Assembly: GCF_949987535.1 (NCBI RefSeq)
Contig: NC_080081.1
Coordinates: 47,590,973 to 47,654,972 of the forward strand
Direction: 5' to 3'
DNA: 64,000 nucleotides
From: Balaenoptera acutorostrata
Lineage: Eukaryota; Chordata; Mammalia; Artiodactyla; Balaenopteridae
Below, in pieces: positions 8,511 through 19,983 of the stretch (positions are counted from its first letter, which is position 1; each line of letters starts with the position of its first letter). Both the position numbers and the translations under genes were made by a program. The notes under the pieces are model-generated. The model worked only from the letters and a program-made list of their open reading frames with translations. It was not told the DNA's origin and ran no database searches.

Positions 8511-10380
8511 CCAGTGGGTAAGGTTGGTTCAGTGGGTTTTGTAGGCTTCCTGGTGGAGGGAACTGGTGCCTGTGTTCTGGTGGATGAGGCTGGATCTTGT
8601 CTTTATGGTGGGCAGGACCACATCCGGTGGTGTGTTTTGGTGTGTCTGTGAACTTATTATGATTTTAGGCAACCTCTCTGCTAATGGGTGGGGTTGTGTT
8701 CCTGTCTTGCTAGTTGTTTGGCATGGGATGTCCAGCACTGGAACTTGCTGGTCGTTGACTGGAGTTGGATCTTAGCGTTGAGATGGAGATCTCTGGGAGA
8801 ACTCTCACTGATTGGTATTATGTGGAGCTGGGAGGTCTCTGGTGGACCAATGTCCTGTCCTGAACTTGGCTCTCCCACCTCAGAGGCACAGGCCTGACAC
8901 CTGGTCAGAGCACAAAGACCCTGTCAGCCACACGGCTCAGAAGAAAAGGGAGGGAAAAAAAGAAAGAAAGAAAAATAATAAATAAATAAAATAAAATAAA
9001 GTTATTAAAATAAAAAATAAAAAAATATTATTAAAATAAAAAAATTTTAAAGTAATAAAAAAAAAGGAGAGAGCAACCAAACCAATAAACAAATCTACCA
9101 GTGAAAACAAGTTCTAAAAACTATACTAAGATAAACATAAAAATCAGAAACTGGTCAGTCACATACAGCAAACCCCAAGTCTACACTTGCTCCCAATGTC
9201 CACTGCCTCAATTTTGGGATGATTCATTGTCTATTCAGGTATTCCACAGATGCAGGGTACATCAAGTTGATTGTGGAGATTTAAGACCCTGCTCCTGAGG
9301 CTGCGCTGAGAAATTTCCCTTTGTCTTTTTTGTTCACACAGCTCCTGGGGTTCAGCTTTGGATTTGGCCCTGCCTCTGCGTGTAGGTTGCCCTCTGGCAT
9401 CTGTTCTTCACCCAGACAGGAGGGGGTTAAAGGAGTGGCTGATTAGGGGGCTCTGGCTCATTCAGGCCAGGGGGAAGGAGGGGTTTGGAATGTGGGGCAA
9501 GCCTGCGGTGGCAGAGGCCAGCATGATGTTGCAACTGCCTAAGGCATGCCGTCTGTTCTCCCGGGGAATTTGTCCCTGGATCATTGGACCCTGGCAGTAG
9601 CAGGCTACACAGGCTCCCGGGAGGGGAGGTGTGGATAGTGACCTGTGCTTGCACACAGGCTTCTTGGTGGCTGCAGCAGCCTTAGTTTTTCATGCCCATC
9701 TCTTGTGTCCACCCTGATAGATGATGCTCGCGCCCATCTCTGGAGTTTGTTTAGGTGGTGCTCTGATTCCCCTCTCCTCACTCACACCGAAACAATGATC
9801 TCTTGCCTTTTAGGCAGTTCCAGACGTTTTCCCTGGACTCCCTCCTGGCTAGCCCCCTTCAGGCTGTGTTCACGCAGCCAACCCCAGTCCTCTCCCTGGG
9901 ATCTGACATCCAAAGCCCAAGCCTCAGCTCCCAGCCCCTGCCTGCCCCAGCGGGTGAGCAGACAATCCTCTCAGGCTGGTGAGTGCTGGTCGGCACCGAT
10001 CCTCTGTGCGGGAATCTCTCCGCTTTGCCCTTCGCACCCCTGTTGCTGCGCTCTCCTCCGTGGCTCCAAAGCTTCTCCCTCACCACCCCCAGTCTCCGCC
10101 AGTGAAAGGGCTTCCTAGTGTGTGGAAACCTTTCCTCCTTCACAGCTCCTTCCCACTGGTGCAGGTCCCGTCCCTATTCTTTGTCTCTGTTTTTTCTTTT
10201 TTCTTTTGCCCTACCCAGGTACGTGGGTGTTTCTTGCCTTTTGGGAGGTCTGAGGTCTTCTGCCAGCGTTCAGTAGGTGTTCTGTAGGAGTTGTTCCACA
10301 TGTAGATGTATTTTTGATGTATTTGTGGGGAGGAAGGTGATCTCCATGTCTTACTCCTCTGCCGTCCTGAAGGTCCTCCA
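8511..10380 (-). promoter_or_regulatory. Type A L1 5'UTR / internal promoter
   Basis: The minus-strand 5' end (about 10379) reads GGACCTTCAGGACGGCAGAG, so its YY1-type site is degraded compared with the forward copy at 5.69 kb. The distal half is GC-rich; the proximal half holds a long T-rich tract (A-rich on + at 8940-9065) before ORF1. At about 1.87 kb the leader is twice that of the L1 at 57.7 kb. CpGs are largely decayed, so it is unlikely to be active. Confidence 0.78.
8940..9067. repeat. A/T-rich low-complexity tract within L1 5'UTR
   Basis: Runs of AAAG, AATAAATAAAT and AAAATAAA on the + strand. Position and neighbours show it belongs to the L1 leader, not to an independent poly(A) tail. 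Confidence 0.8.
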
Positions 10381-10383
10381 AAG

Positions 10384-10562
10384 CTACAGAATCTTGAGAA
10401 AGTTACTTAACCTCTCTGACTCTAGGTTCACTCATTTAAAAATGAGGTAAGTTATACTTCATAGGATTATCGGGGAGATAAATGTGAAAATATGAAAAGC
10501 ATCTAGTACAGTACTAGATATACACTAGATGCTCAATAGACATAACTTCTTCCTTTTAGTGA
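10384..10562 (+). mobile_element. MIR SINE
   Basis: AGAAAGTTACTTAACCTCTC, then CATTTAAAAATGAGG and AGTACTAGATATACACTAGATGCTCAATAGA follow the MIR core and 3' region. It contains a 17-bp palindrome, TCTAGTAC-A-GTACTAGA (10502-10518), made by drift in the element. Confidence 0.75.
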
Positions 10563-11274
10563 TACTTTATATAGCAATATGAGATTATTTAATCTTTTTT
10601 CTTTTCTTTTGTGCTTCGTCTAGTTTCACTTGCTCACAGGGAGCCGTGGGCAGAGGCCTCACGCCAACCCTTCAGACCAGAGTTCCTGGTGCAGAACTGC
10701 CTTGCCAACACCTCAGCTCATGGGAAAACTTTTTAGAAAAATTCTTTGTGGTCTTGCCCAATTTGAGCACTGGTCTTATGTTAATTTTTTTTTTTTGTCC
10801 CTTATATTTCATCTCAACTGGCACAAATACTGATTGACAGCTTAAAATCCGTGTCCTTCTCTTGGAGTGAGAATTGATATAGGAATTTTGAAACCCCAGC
10901 ACAGGGTTAGAAATCCACTGGCTGCTACGAATTTGAAGTCCAACAGAACAACTGGGCCAGATGGTTTAAACGTGTCTATTTACTAATCACTCAGTACAAA
11001 GAAGAAAATAACTCCCTAGCTAGATAGCATGTTTCAAATGGTTTTAGAGATGGGAATTAAGGTAATGAAAACCAGGTGAATAAACCAATTTTTCTCCTTA
11101 AAAATGCAGGTGGTACTTTCCAGTGCAGCTGCTATGTCTTAGGGGAAGAAAATAGTAATGTACTTTTCTTATTTTACTATTTTGAAACTTGATTTTTCTT
11201 TGGGAAAGTTTGAAACATTACACAAATACAGTAAGTTATGACAGTTATTAATTATTATTAACTATTAACATTGA
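10563..11274. other. Repeat-poor intergenic segment
   Basis: No element or gene recognised. Contains a T13 run at about 10785. An overlapping pair of ~65-codon frames at 10630-10837 has no protein features. Confidence 0.4.
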
Positions 11275-11851
11275 CATTATCATTTGTATTAATTATCAAT
11301 TGCTGTGTGACAAATTATTCCCCAAACTTGGTACTTAAAGCAACAATACTTATGATCTCATCGTCTCTGTACATCAGGAACCTGGGCATGGCTTAACTAG
11401 TTTTGCTCAGTCTCTCACAGGCTGCAATCAAGATGTCAACTTGTTTGCAGAAATCAAGGCTCACATGGGGAAGGAGCCACTTGCATGCTCACTCATGTGG
11501 TTATTGGTGGGAATCAGCTCCACATGAGCTGCTGGTCGGAGGCCACCCTTTGTTCCCTGCACTGTGGGCGTCTCCATAGCATAGCTCACAACATGGCAGC
11601 TTGCTCCATCAGAGCACGTGAGCAAAGGGGTAGGAAAGAGCGCCAGCAAGCAAGAGTGCTATTAAGACTGAAGTCACAATCTTGCATAATCTAACGTCAG
11701 AGCAGCATCCCATCACTTTTGCCATATCTTGTTTGTTAGAAGCAAGTCACTAGGTCCATCCTATACACAAGGGGAAGGGATTACATACAGGAGGGAACAA
11801 CAGGAGGCCAGGAACGTTGGAACCATTTTAGAAGCTGTCAGTCTACCATAC
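11275..11851 (+). mobile_element. MLT1-type (ERVL-MaLR) solo LTR
   Basis: Follows the MLT1B-like LTR: ATCAATTGCTGTGTGACAAA near the start, CACAACATGGCAGCTTGCTC in the middle, TAGAAGCAAGTCACTAGGTC, and a terminus of the form CCATTTTAGAAGCTGTC...CTACCATA. It is ancient, with no internal provirus attached. Confidence 0.72.
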
Positions 11852-11884
11852 TATTATTGCTGTAGGTATGCTGAGGCAATGTCC

Positions 11885-12140
11885 TATTGCCCATAAGATC
11901 ACAACCTTTGAAGTTGGAGAGAAGAAATTGAGGCCCAGATCTGTTATTTATTAGCCATGTGACTGGACACTTCACTTGACCTCTGTAAATTTTCATTTTC
12001 TAATCTCTAAAAATCATAATACTCCATAGGATCAGAAGGAGGATTAAATGAAACATCAAAGTAGAGCACTTAGCACAGTACTTGGCACCTAGTAGGTGCC
12101 AAAAATTAATATTATAAATTATTATTGTTATAATATGAGA
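11885..12140 (+). mobile_element. MIR SINE
   Basis: TTATTAGCCATGTGACTGGA, CACTTCACTTGACCTCTG, then GAGCACTTAGCACAGTACTT and CCTAGTAGGTGCC match the MIR body and the LINE-derived 3' end. Confidence 0.78.
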
Positions 12141-12229
12141 CCATACAAGTGGCAAGGCCATCAATATTTAGAAGGGATTTGTGTGTGAAAAGCCCAAGAG
12201 CCTGGATGATGTTGATCTCAATATGCCCT

Positions 12230-12930
12230 ATGTTGGCAGCTGAATCAACAATCCATCATTAGGTCCCATGAATTCTACGTCCAAAAATATACCTTCATCT
12301 ATAGGTTTCCTCCTCTCTCCTTGGACACATTCTCCTACCTGGATGACAGTGATATCCTCTTAATTGGTCTCCCCTATTCCTCTGTTTAAGACCCTACTGT
12401 GAAACTTCCATACAGCAATCAAGGTAATCTTTAAAATATTTCAAAAGATCAAATCACTCTCCAGCTTTAACACCTTTCAGTGGCTTCTCATTTTATATGA
12501 GATTCAAGTATTTTACTATGACCTACAAGGCTCTGCCTATCTTTCCAACCTCATTTTCTCCCACTTCACATTGTCCTTTTGACTCAGCTTGAGTCCTTGA
12601 CCTTGTTGAGTTCCTGCGTGCCTCAGGAGCTTTACATGTGCTCTTTTCTTTTTCTCAAATGTTTCATCTTGCTGACTCCAGCCATCCTTCAGGTCACAGC
12701 ATACATCATTCCCTCACTATGGGCTTCTGTCACCTTCCTCTTCCAATTCAATTGGGGCTTTTCCATTATTATTTCTTACAGCATCTTACTCCTCTCCTTC
12801 GCAGTTTCTAACTTTATTTAGGAGGATTATATGTTTAATGTTTATCTCTTCTGAGAGGGCTGAGCCTATGTCTGTTTTAGTCCCCATTATATGTTCAAGT
12901 CAAACACAATCCCTACTCATTGTGGTTTTT
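12230..12930 (+). mobile_element. L2 LINE 3' part, forward
   Basis: CTCTTAATTGGTCTCCCCTA, CAGTGGCTTCTCATTTTATA, GACCTACAAGGCTCTGCCTA and AGGTCACAGCATACATCATT follow the end of L2 ORF2. GAGAGGGCTGAGCCTATGTC belongs to the 3'UTR. The frame is fully decayed. Confidence 0.75.
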
Positions 12931-13845
12931 TTTTTAACGTTAGTTCTATATATTTTGAGAGACACTTAAGTACACAAGGAAGTGTGGAATGTTAAACAAT
13001 AATGAGGGCTTGTCTAATGGAGAATCCAGTGTCCTTTCAAGAAACTGAAGATACTCAAAAGTCACTCCCCAATTTCTATAAACAACCTTCTAAAAATGAA
13101 CCTCTCCATTTGATACAAATATACAAATTTAAAATAAGTGTGTAGTTCAGAAAAGCCTACCATTTTCAGATTGCTTATTTCCCAGAAAATATACAGTTAA
13201 AAAATACCAGAGATGTAGCGCCAAAGGCTCTCTAGACCTATACAGCAAAAATAAACATCACTTCAGTAGGTAGCAATTTGTGGAGAACGTGGCATCCTTG
13301 GAAACTAGTAGCACTGAAAGATGGAAGATCACAAATCTTCCAAAGATAAGATGTATATTAAGGTCCATTTTTCCCAGAATGATATTCAAGGACAAAATCT
13401 CAATATTTGAATTGCAGTGTATATCCTAATACAAAACTTCTCTCCTTATTTGTAGCACCTCACCCTACCTTCGGCGTTATATCCCCCATTAAAATAGGCA
13501 CCTAGGCTTTCCACGTCTCAGAAATGCCTATGGGCACTAGGGAACAGCTTTCTCCTATTTCATTCCACTTTATGAGAATAGTATTTGATACTTTCTAAAA
13601 GTACTTAAAGAATCAGAATAGCCTAATTTTTAAATTTTATTTTATATTTTATCTATTAGTTGAAATAATAATATTGAGGGATTTTCATAGAGTCAGATCT
13701 TTCAGAGATATATACAATACTTATAGATGAAATGACACAATGTCTGGGAATTACTTCAAGTGATTTAGGGCATTGGTGGCGGCTACAAGTTCACATGAAA
13801 TAAGACTGATAATTTTTGAAGTTGAGTGATGACACGAGAATGCTC
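12931..13845. other. Repeat-poor intergenic segment
   Basis: AT-rich single-copy-looking DNA. No exon, RNA gene or mobile element recognised. Confidence 0.4.
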
Positions 13846-13849
13846 ATTA

Positions 13850-14324
13850 CGTAACAGGGAAGAGCCAGTTTTGACTCCATGTTGGATCTGTTTCTTTGAC
13901 GTTAACTTTTGCTTTTCGTTGCTTTTGTTATTATAATCATATATAATGGCCTGCCCAGGGAACCCTGCCCCTCTGCCTGAATGTTAAACTAAAGTGCCTT
14001 TGTTCAGCTCACAGGGAGACAATCTGACCCTGCCCACCTGTGAATGGCTGCAGAAAAGAAGAAATTAACACTTCCCCTCCCTGATGCTGGCCAAGCCAGG
14101 AAAAACTAATGGCCTTCTTACTTTATTTCCTCACCTCCTCCCCTATTCTGTAAAAGAAACTGGCATCCAGACCCCGATAAGATGGTTTTCTGGGGGACCC
14201 TAGCCCGCCATCTTCTAGGACGCCTGGCTTTCCGAATAAAGTCGTTATTCCTTGCCTCAGCACCTCGTCTCCTGATTTATTGGCCTGTCGTGCGGCGAAC
14301 AGACCGAGCTTGGACTTGGTAACA
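13850..14324 (+). mobile_element. Solo ERV1-type LTR with 4-bp target duplication
   Basis: A 475-bp LTR begins CGTAACAGGG (ancestral TG inferred) and ends GGTAACA. It is flanked by ATTA at 13846-13849 and ATTA at 14325-14328, the 4-bp duplication expected for gammaretrovirus-like integration. AATAAA at 14235-14240 lies about 85 bp from the end, consistent with an R-U5 region. CpGs survive in U5 (TCGTGCGGCGAACAG). No internal viral genes are present, so it formed by LTR-LTR recombination. The 92-codon reverse frame at 14123-14401 is an artefact. Confidence 0.75.
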
Positions 14325-14419
14325 ATTATACCCTTCTCTTTATTTTTTTTATTTGAAATATTAATAATAAAAAATTTAAAAGAATTCTTACAAAATATCA
14401 TTAAAAGCGCCTAGATTCT

Positions 14420-14730
14420 ATATGCCTGCTTTTCTTTTCCCAGCCCCACCTTAGGTCACAATGCTGGCCATATGGATTTAAAACCCTAGTGACTGAGAGT
14501 ACAGTCTGATCAAAACTGCTACAGTTCCAAACCAGGCTCCACCACTTACTACATGTCATATTGGTACATGCTGAAAGAGGCAGCATACTCTTTCTGTGGC
14601 TCAGTTTCCTTTTCTGTAAAGTGGGGAGAAAAATATCAATCTCAAATTATTTTGAAGATAAATAAAATAATGAATGTTAAATGCAGAGTCTAGCAGGTAG
14701 TAAGTGCTTATTCAGCTAATAATGACAATC
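14420..14730 (+). mobile_element. MIR SINE
   Basis: CCACCACTTACTACATGTCA, CTGTGGCTCAGTTTCCTTTTC, GTAAAGTGGGGAGAAAAAT and TAGTAAGTGCTTATTCAGC are typical MIR core and 3' sequences. A short reverse L2 terminus (ATTTATTGAGTACTTTTTGT) follows at about 14750-14800. Confidence 0.72.
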
Positions 14731-14804
14731 ATCTACAAATTAATTCAGTTGATTATTTATTGAGTACTTTTTGTGGAGCACTGTTCTAAAGGTAGCTATT
14801 ATTA

Positions 14805-16825
14805 TTCTCAGACTTAGCTATCAGCTATAAATACACAGGAACACTGAATAAGAGGAGAAATTTGCAGAAACTTTAGAGTTGGACTGAAAAAGGAAAGGCA
14901 TTGAAGAATCAGAAGGAGGGAGAAGAAAATAAAGTCATGGGTGCTAGTTTGACTATGTTTTCCTCCTTTGTCCCTGTGTCTTTATACAATGAAGGAAAGA
15001 TAAGAGGACATCTTTGGTTTTTGAAGGACTTAAACTTCATGGGCAGAAGATGTCCTTTGAGGGTCCTCTTTATAATGGATAGGAACACAATTAAAGCCTG
15101 GTTAAAAAAATACATCTATTCACTGGGGACCCTTATCCATTCTGTAAGAACAAACCCAGGAGAATTTTTATCTCAAATTCAAATCCTTAGAGGAAAAGAT
15201 TCATGAGGATTTGATATGCATTTTTTTTCAGGCTGCATCTAAGAAAAAAGCCCCTCACCTCAGTCACATGTCTGTGTTGCTTATTTATCCCATAGCCACC
15301 CTGGCTTGAGAGAGACTCAGAAGCAAGGCAGACAGGAAGTTTTTTCCAAGGTTAAAGCTACGCAGATGTGGTGAGTTCCTCTCTTCTCCATCTGCAGCTG
15401 CCCAGTCCTGTCCCTGTGCACTAATTCTCCCCAACTTCCGCCTTTGATCAGGGGCCTCAGATCCCAAGGTGTCTGAGCCCTAGTCTTCTGCTGCCTGCCT
15501 GTCCCTGGCCTGCCTGCTCTGGCTCTGCAGCCCTCCCACCCAGCACTGTCCACCTCTCTGCTCCCCAGGTCAGCAGTTCTGTGCACCTGCTGCCACCTTG
15601 GGCCATGCTGCTGTCCAGAGAAAGTGAGAGTAAGAATCATAGCCTTGGAGAGTAAGACTCTTAACAATAGCAGAGTTATTGGGAGTTGTATTACAGTCAA
15701 CAAGTACAAAAGAAAAACTTTTAAAATAGCATATCAGTTTCTTAAAATGTGGACATTTTGTTTAGGAAAATAATTCTTTTAGAATTCTTTCAGAGTGCAT
15801 TTGAAAGAATACACTCTTAGAAAATATAAACTTTTACAATAAGTCTCAACTACATTACCTAATTCGGGGTGAATGCAGGGCAGCTTTGCTTTTCATGGAG
15901 TCAGGCCTCCTCTCCCCTCACCATATGGTATCTGACAAAAGAAGTTGACTACTGTATTCTTTTAAAAGTCATTTCCTCCTTTTTGATATATGTCAAGATC
16001 TGTATTAAAGACTTTTCATTTCTTTTAATTTCTTCTTTTCTTTCTTTGATTTCTTAAGTCAACAGTTAGGGAGAGGAGAAACATCCCATAGTATTGAACA
16101 GTGACACTTGTTAGCAGTTACAGGGGAGAATTTGAAACTCAGTTTAGCTGGTGTGATCTTTCAAACGTTGCTAGGAATTTTCTAGAATAAATGATGCTTT
16201 CAATGACATCTTTCCTAATTTGGGTGTAGGGGAGTAGTGGGAGTTAGTAAAATGCCCACTTTTAGAATCTTGGGGGAAATGGAAGAATTCAGTGGTCTAC
16301 AGGCTCAGTGTTGGTCAGTTAATATCCATCCCATGTTGATTTCCTGTTGACATCACCATTGCAGCCACTGTGGATATTGCCAACTCTCCTTAACACTCCC
16401 AAGTCCCCCTACTCCTTCCACTCTCTGCTGCTAATATCACCACTTTTCTGGAGAAATCCGGTCTCTAGAAAGTGAGCTTTCTCAGCTTTCCTCCCCTCCA
16501 CTGTGATTTTCAATGTCTATATCATCTCAGTGAAGATTAAAATGTATGTGTGTTGGGGAAGACAGGTGAGAATTTTTCAGAAATACCAGCAGTGATATTC
16601 TCTAGTGGGAATATTAATAAGGGATTGCTACTTCTTAAAATTTCCATCCCTTGCAAATTGTCAAGGAAGACAGTTAATAATATTTTGATCAGAAAAAAAC
16701 TCTGTTTTGCAAATGACCTGAAGAAATATTTTTTCTCTTCTCTTCAGTATCTCTCCCCTTTTACCTCTTCTGGAAACCCCTTCATCCCGTAAAAGAGAGC
16801 CAGTATCAATTTCAGAGCAACGGGG
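14805..16825. other. Intergenic segment without recognised features
   Basis: Contains a locally GC-richer part (15370-15600, CTGCCTGCCTGTCCCTGG) and pyrimidine-rich stretches, but no splice-flanked exon or identified repeat. A 130-codon reverse frame (15317-15709) and a 101-codon forward frame (14901-15206) have no recognisable domains. Confidence 0.4.
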
Positions 16826-17923
16826 GGTGGGTGGGGAGGGAACTTTTATTTTGGAGACCTCAGAAGAAACCGTCCTTTCTCCTTGGCTCAGCTGTCACAA
16901 TTTCCAGGGGCCCAATTTCCATTTATAGTCACAAGACTATCTCCCCTCCATTTTTATCCCTCATCCCCTGGTCTTGTTCTCAATCCCTTTTCCAGACTCT
17001 CTCCCTCGTACAGCGCTGATCTTGCCCAATCCCTCACCTTTCCTGTTCTCTCTCAGCCCTTCACATGCTTTGAGGAATTCTAGATCCATGCTCAGCAAAC
17101 TCCTCTCTGCTTCTAACTTCTTGAATATACCTTGCACTTCTGGTCTAATGAAACCTGGCTGTTCCCTGAGGACACCACTCCTGGCAACCCTCACACTCTT
17201 TTTATCTCAGGGCTAGAAGTAAAGCATAGAGTGCTCCTCATTTCCATACGCAAGCCTTTTTTCTTCCTTCAAAGCCCAGATCCTTTGATTCTCCTACCTT
17301 CTTTTTTGCTACATTTTCTTACTCCTTTGGCTGTCATCTACTGACCCCCTTCCTAGGCTCCTCTCTTTGAAGATTTTTGCTCACTGTCTTCTGGTGCCTA
17401 CAATTGTCACCACGCTCACTTATTCTTGACATCCACAAGGATGACACATCCTGGCCTTCTGGGCCTTGGCCTCCCAGCTCCAGTAAGCATTTCCTTTACC
17501 CCACCTCAGAGACCCACACCCAAGGTCAGAGTCTAGTCCTTGACCTCACAGTAATGGCTGCTAAAATCAAACTTGAATATGCTTCTTCTTAAATACCACC
17601 TCCTACCTTTCCAGCTCACTGTTCCGCTACATACACTGTAGTAATACTTTGACACTCTTAACATTGTTAAGTGATCACTTTCTACTGTTCATCATTCCTC
17701 TTCTGTTTTCATGTCCCTGCTTCCCAGTTTAGATTTCACGGTCTGTCACTCCCAACAACCACCTTACACACACTTGCCCCTCTCTTCTTCCATCACATTC
17801 ACCTGTCAAAACCCTAACCTGCTTAAACACATATCAGCACCAAAGTTGCTAATGGCTGCTAGGAAAATGATGCAGAGGACTTACGCGGTGACTGGTGGCA
17901 TCCAAATCATGATTACAAATCCC

Positions 17924-18241
17924 TGTTGAAATAATTTTCTAGGCCCAAGATGGAGCCACTTCTGCCTGGGGTGCACATCAGCAAGCTGAAACTTAGATAA
18001 CTTTCGTTTTCTTGTAAATCCTCCCCCTGAGCAGAAACACAGTCTATTCAGTCAGCCAATCCCTAGACACCAAGCTGACTCTGGGCCTTCTCACCCCAGA
18101 GTTGACAATATGGGCTCAGCCAATCAGATATTTCATTTGTCTCTTCCTTAGTCTTTATTCTTTATCCTATACAAGCTTCCTGCCTTCCACCCCATTTTGC
18201 AGTTGTCCGAAAGGGGACTGTCCACATCATGTAGTGTTACA
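17924..18241 (+). mobile_element. LTR inserted in L2
   Basis: Starts TGTTGAAATAATTTTCTAGG and ends GTAGTGTTACA. It contains two CCAAT-box contexts (CAGCCAATCCC, CAGCCAATCAG), a TATA-like CCTATACAAG and a U5-like CATTTTGCAGTTGTCCG. This is promoter architecture typical of ERV LTRs. No clear TSD; family not named. Confidence 0.55.
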
Positions 18242-19122
18242 TAGTTTGTTTGCATCATCTAAATTGCCTTTTTAAACCGTTTTTTACCACCTTAACGGGC
18301 ATCCAACTGCACCCAAAATCCCACTACATTTCCCTGGTGAGTTTGCTGCCCCGATATCTGAAACCGCTCTTTAGTTCACACCTTCCCCTCTCTTTCCACA
18401 CTTTCTTACTCCCTCACTCCAGGATGACCTTTCCTGATTCTTCATGGATAAAATAGAATTAAGAACTCTCTCTTCTTTCATGTTCTTTGCCTTCCTCATT
18501 TCCTCTTCCTCTTACTACCTTCCTCTGTGTCTTGGCCACCATCTCTCTTTTTCTCAGACTTCGTTCCTTTGACTATTTCCTCTCACTGCAGCATCATCAG
18601 TCTCTCCCTTTCTACTGGCTAGTTCCCATCAGCACAACAGACACGCTCTGGTGTGTCCTTTTTAAAACATCAACCTTCCTTTACCCAACATTTCTCTCCA
18701 GCTTTCTCCTTATTTCTCTTTTGCTTTTCACTGCAAAATACCCCCAAACATGTTCTACACTTACTTTTTCTCACTTCTTACTTCTTTTCCACTTCTTCAT
18801 TCCCATTTTCTCTTCAAGTAATTTCACTCTGGTGTCTGCCTCCACCATTCTTTCTACTTCAATGTCTACTGTGCATCTAAAAACTGACTTGTTCAAAGCC
18901 ATCCCCATCCCTTGAAATCATCTACCTTCTGGTCTTCCACAGTTTGGACAATGGAACCACCATCTGCCCAGATGCTCAAGCCAGAAATCTAAGGGACATT
19001 TTGTTTCATCCTGTTTTCTCCTCCTCAATCCAATCCATTAGCAAATCCTGTCGTTTCTTCCTCCAAATATATCTAGAATCTGCCCATTCCTCTTCCTATT
19101 TATAATTGCCACTGTCTTCCAG

Positions 19123-19536
19123 GATAATGCTTTCTTTCTTTTCTTTTCTTTTCTTTTTTTTCATTTTTGGCTGTGTTGGGTCTTCATTGCTGTGCACGGG
19201 CTTTCTCTAGTTGTGGCGAGCAGGGGTTACTCTTTGTTGTGGTGCGTGGGCTTCTCATTGCAGTGGCTTCTCTTGTTGTGGAGCATGGGCTCTAGGTGCA
19301 CAGGCTTCAGTAGTTGCAGTACGGTGGGCTCAGTAGTTGTGGCATGCAGGCCCTAGAGGGCACAGTCTTCAGTAGTTGTGGCATGTGGGCTCAGTAGTTA
19401 TGGCTCACAAGTTCTAGAGTGTGGGCTCAGTAGTTGTGGCTCATGGGCTTAGTTGCTCCACAGAATGTGGGATCTTCCCGGACCAGGTGGATTCTTAACC
19501 ACTGTGCCACAAGGGAGGTCCCGATAATGCTTTCTT
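19123..19536 (-). mobile_element. CHR-type tRNA-derived SINE, reverse, with 14-bp TSD
   Basis: Perfect duplication GATAATGCTTTCTT at 19123-19136 and 19523-19536 brackets the element. On the + strand it starts with the T-rich tail (CTTTTCTTTTCTTTT) and ends with the reverse complement of the tRNA-like head (GTGCCACAAGGGAGGTCCC). Internal AGTAGTTGTGGC units are tandemly repeated, making it longer (about 386 bp) than the simple copy at 57.3 kb. It splits the L2 relic. Confidence 0.92.
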
Positions 19537-19983
19537 AAGTGGTCTTATGCTTCCACTCCTCCCCTTCTTCAATCCATTTTGCACAAAGCATCCAGGAAGA
19601 ATGATCTGTTTAAATGCAAATTGGATCTTTTAGCACATCCTGTAATGGCACCCATTATACACATACAATACACTCCAAATCACCTTACCTCTTACTCCTC
19701 CCTTAGGGCACAGCCCAGATGTCACTTTCTCCAGACCTGTCTTCTTTCACTCCACCCCAAGTCTGAATCAGTTGCCCCTCCCAGAGTCACATAGCAGCCT
19801 TCCCTCCCCCCATGGCTCTTCCCCAACCACTCTATCCTACTATTTTTTCTTCTTTTCTGCCTCTCTCATTATGCTACAAATTCTTTTAGATCTGGGAATA
19901 TGCTTATTTGCTCATGATTACATTGAAATCTTTTAGTAGAGTGTCTAGCAGACAGGATGTCCTTGGTAAATAATCAGAATATG

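Larger units (their letters stand above)
6686..10380 (-). mobile_element. L1 (type A): 5'UTR, ORF1 and start of ORF2, reverse orientation; no 3' end
   Basis: Read on the minus strand from 10379, this contains an about 1.87-kb 5'UTR, an almost intact ORF1 and the first ~260 codons of ORF2. It stops at about 6688 where ORF2 meets the forward 5'UTR. The remaining 2.5-3 kb of ORF2, 3'UTR and poly(A) tail are missing. A 5'-truncated insertion would keep the 3' end, so this copy has the opposite deletion. No TSD is evident across 5680 and 10380. Confidence 0.85.
16830..19983 (+). mobile_element. Long L2 LINE relic (endonuclease to 3' end), interrupted by an LTR and a SINE
   Basis: Pyrimidine-rich L2 ORF2 text runs through the whole interval. 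An endonuclease-like NETWL signature can be read near 17140-17155 (CTAATGAAACCTGGCT). Reverse-transcriptase-region text follows from about 18250. ATCCAATCCATTAGCAAATC (about 19028), CAATCCATTTTGCACAAAGC (19571) and the 3' terminal AGAGTGTCTAGCAGACAGGATG (19940) follow the L2 order. Subtracting the insertions at 17924-18241 and 19137-19536 leaves about 2.4 kb, long for an L2 copy; most are a few hundred bp. All frames are broken. I infer a single element from colinearity. Confidence 0.62.

Noticed and set aside
8014..8544. 176-codon forward frame rich in Phe, Leu and Ser
   Set aside because: It is the antisense of L1 ORF1; the hydrophobic composition results from the complement of Lys/Glu-rich codons. 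The same applies to 58601-59299 reverse.
18487..18915. 142-codon forward frame resembling a membrane protein
   Set aside because: The sequence is pyrimidine-rich L2 LINE; hydrophobicity comes from T/C-rich codons.
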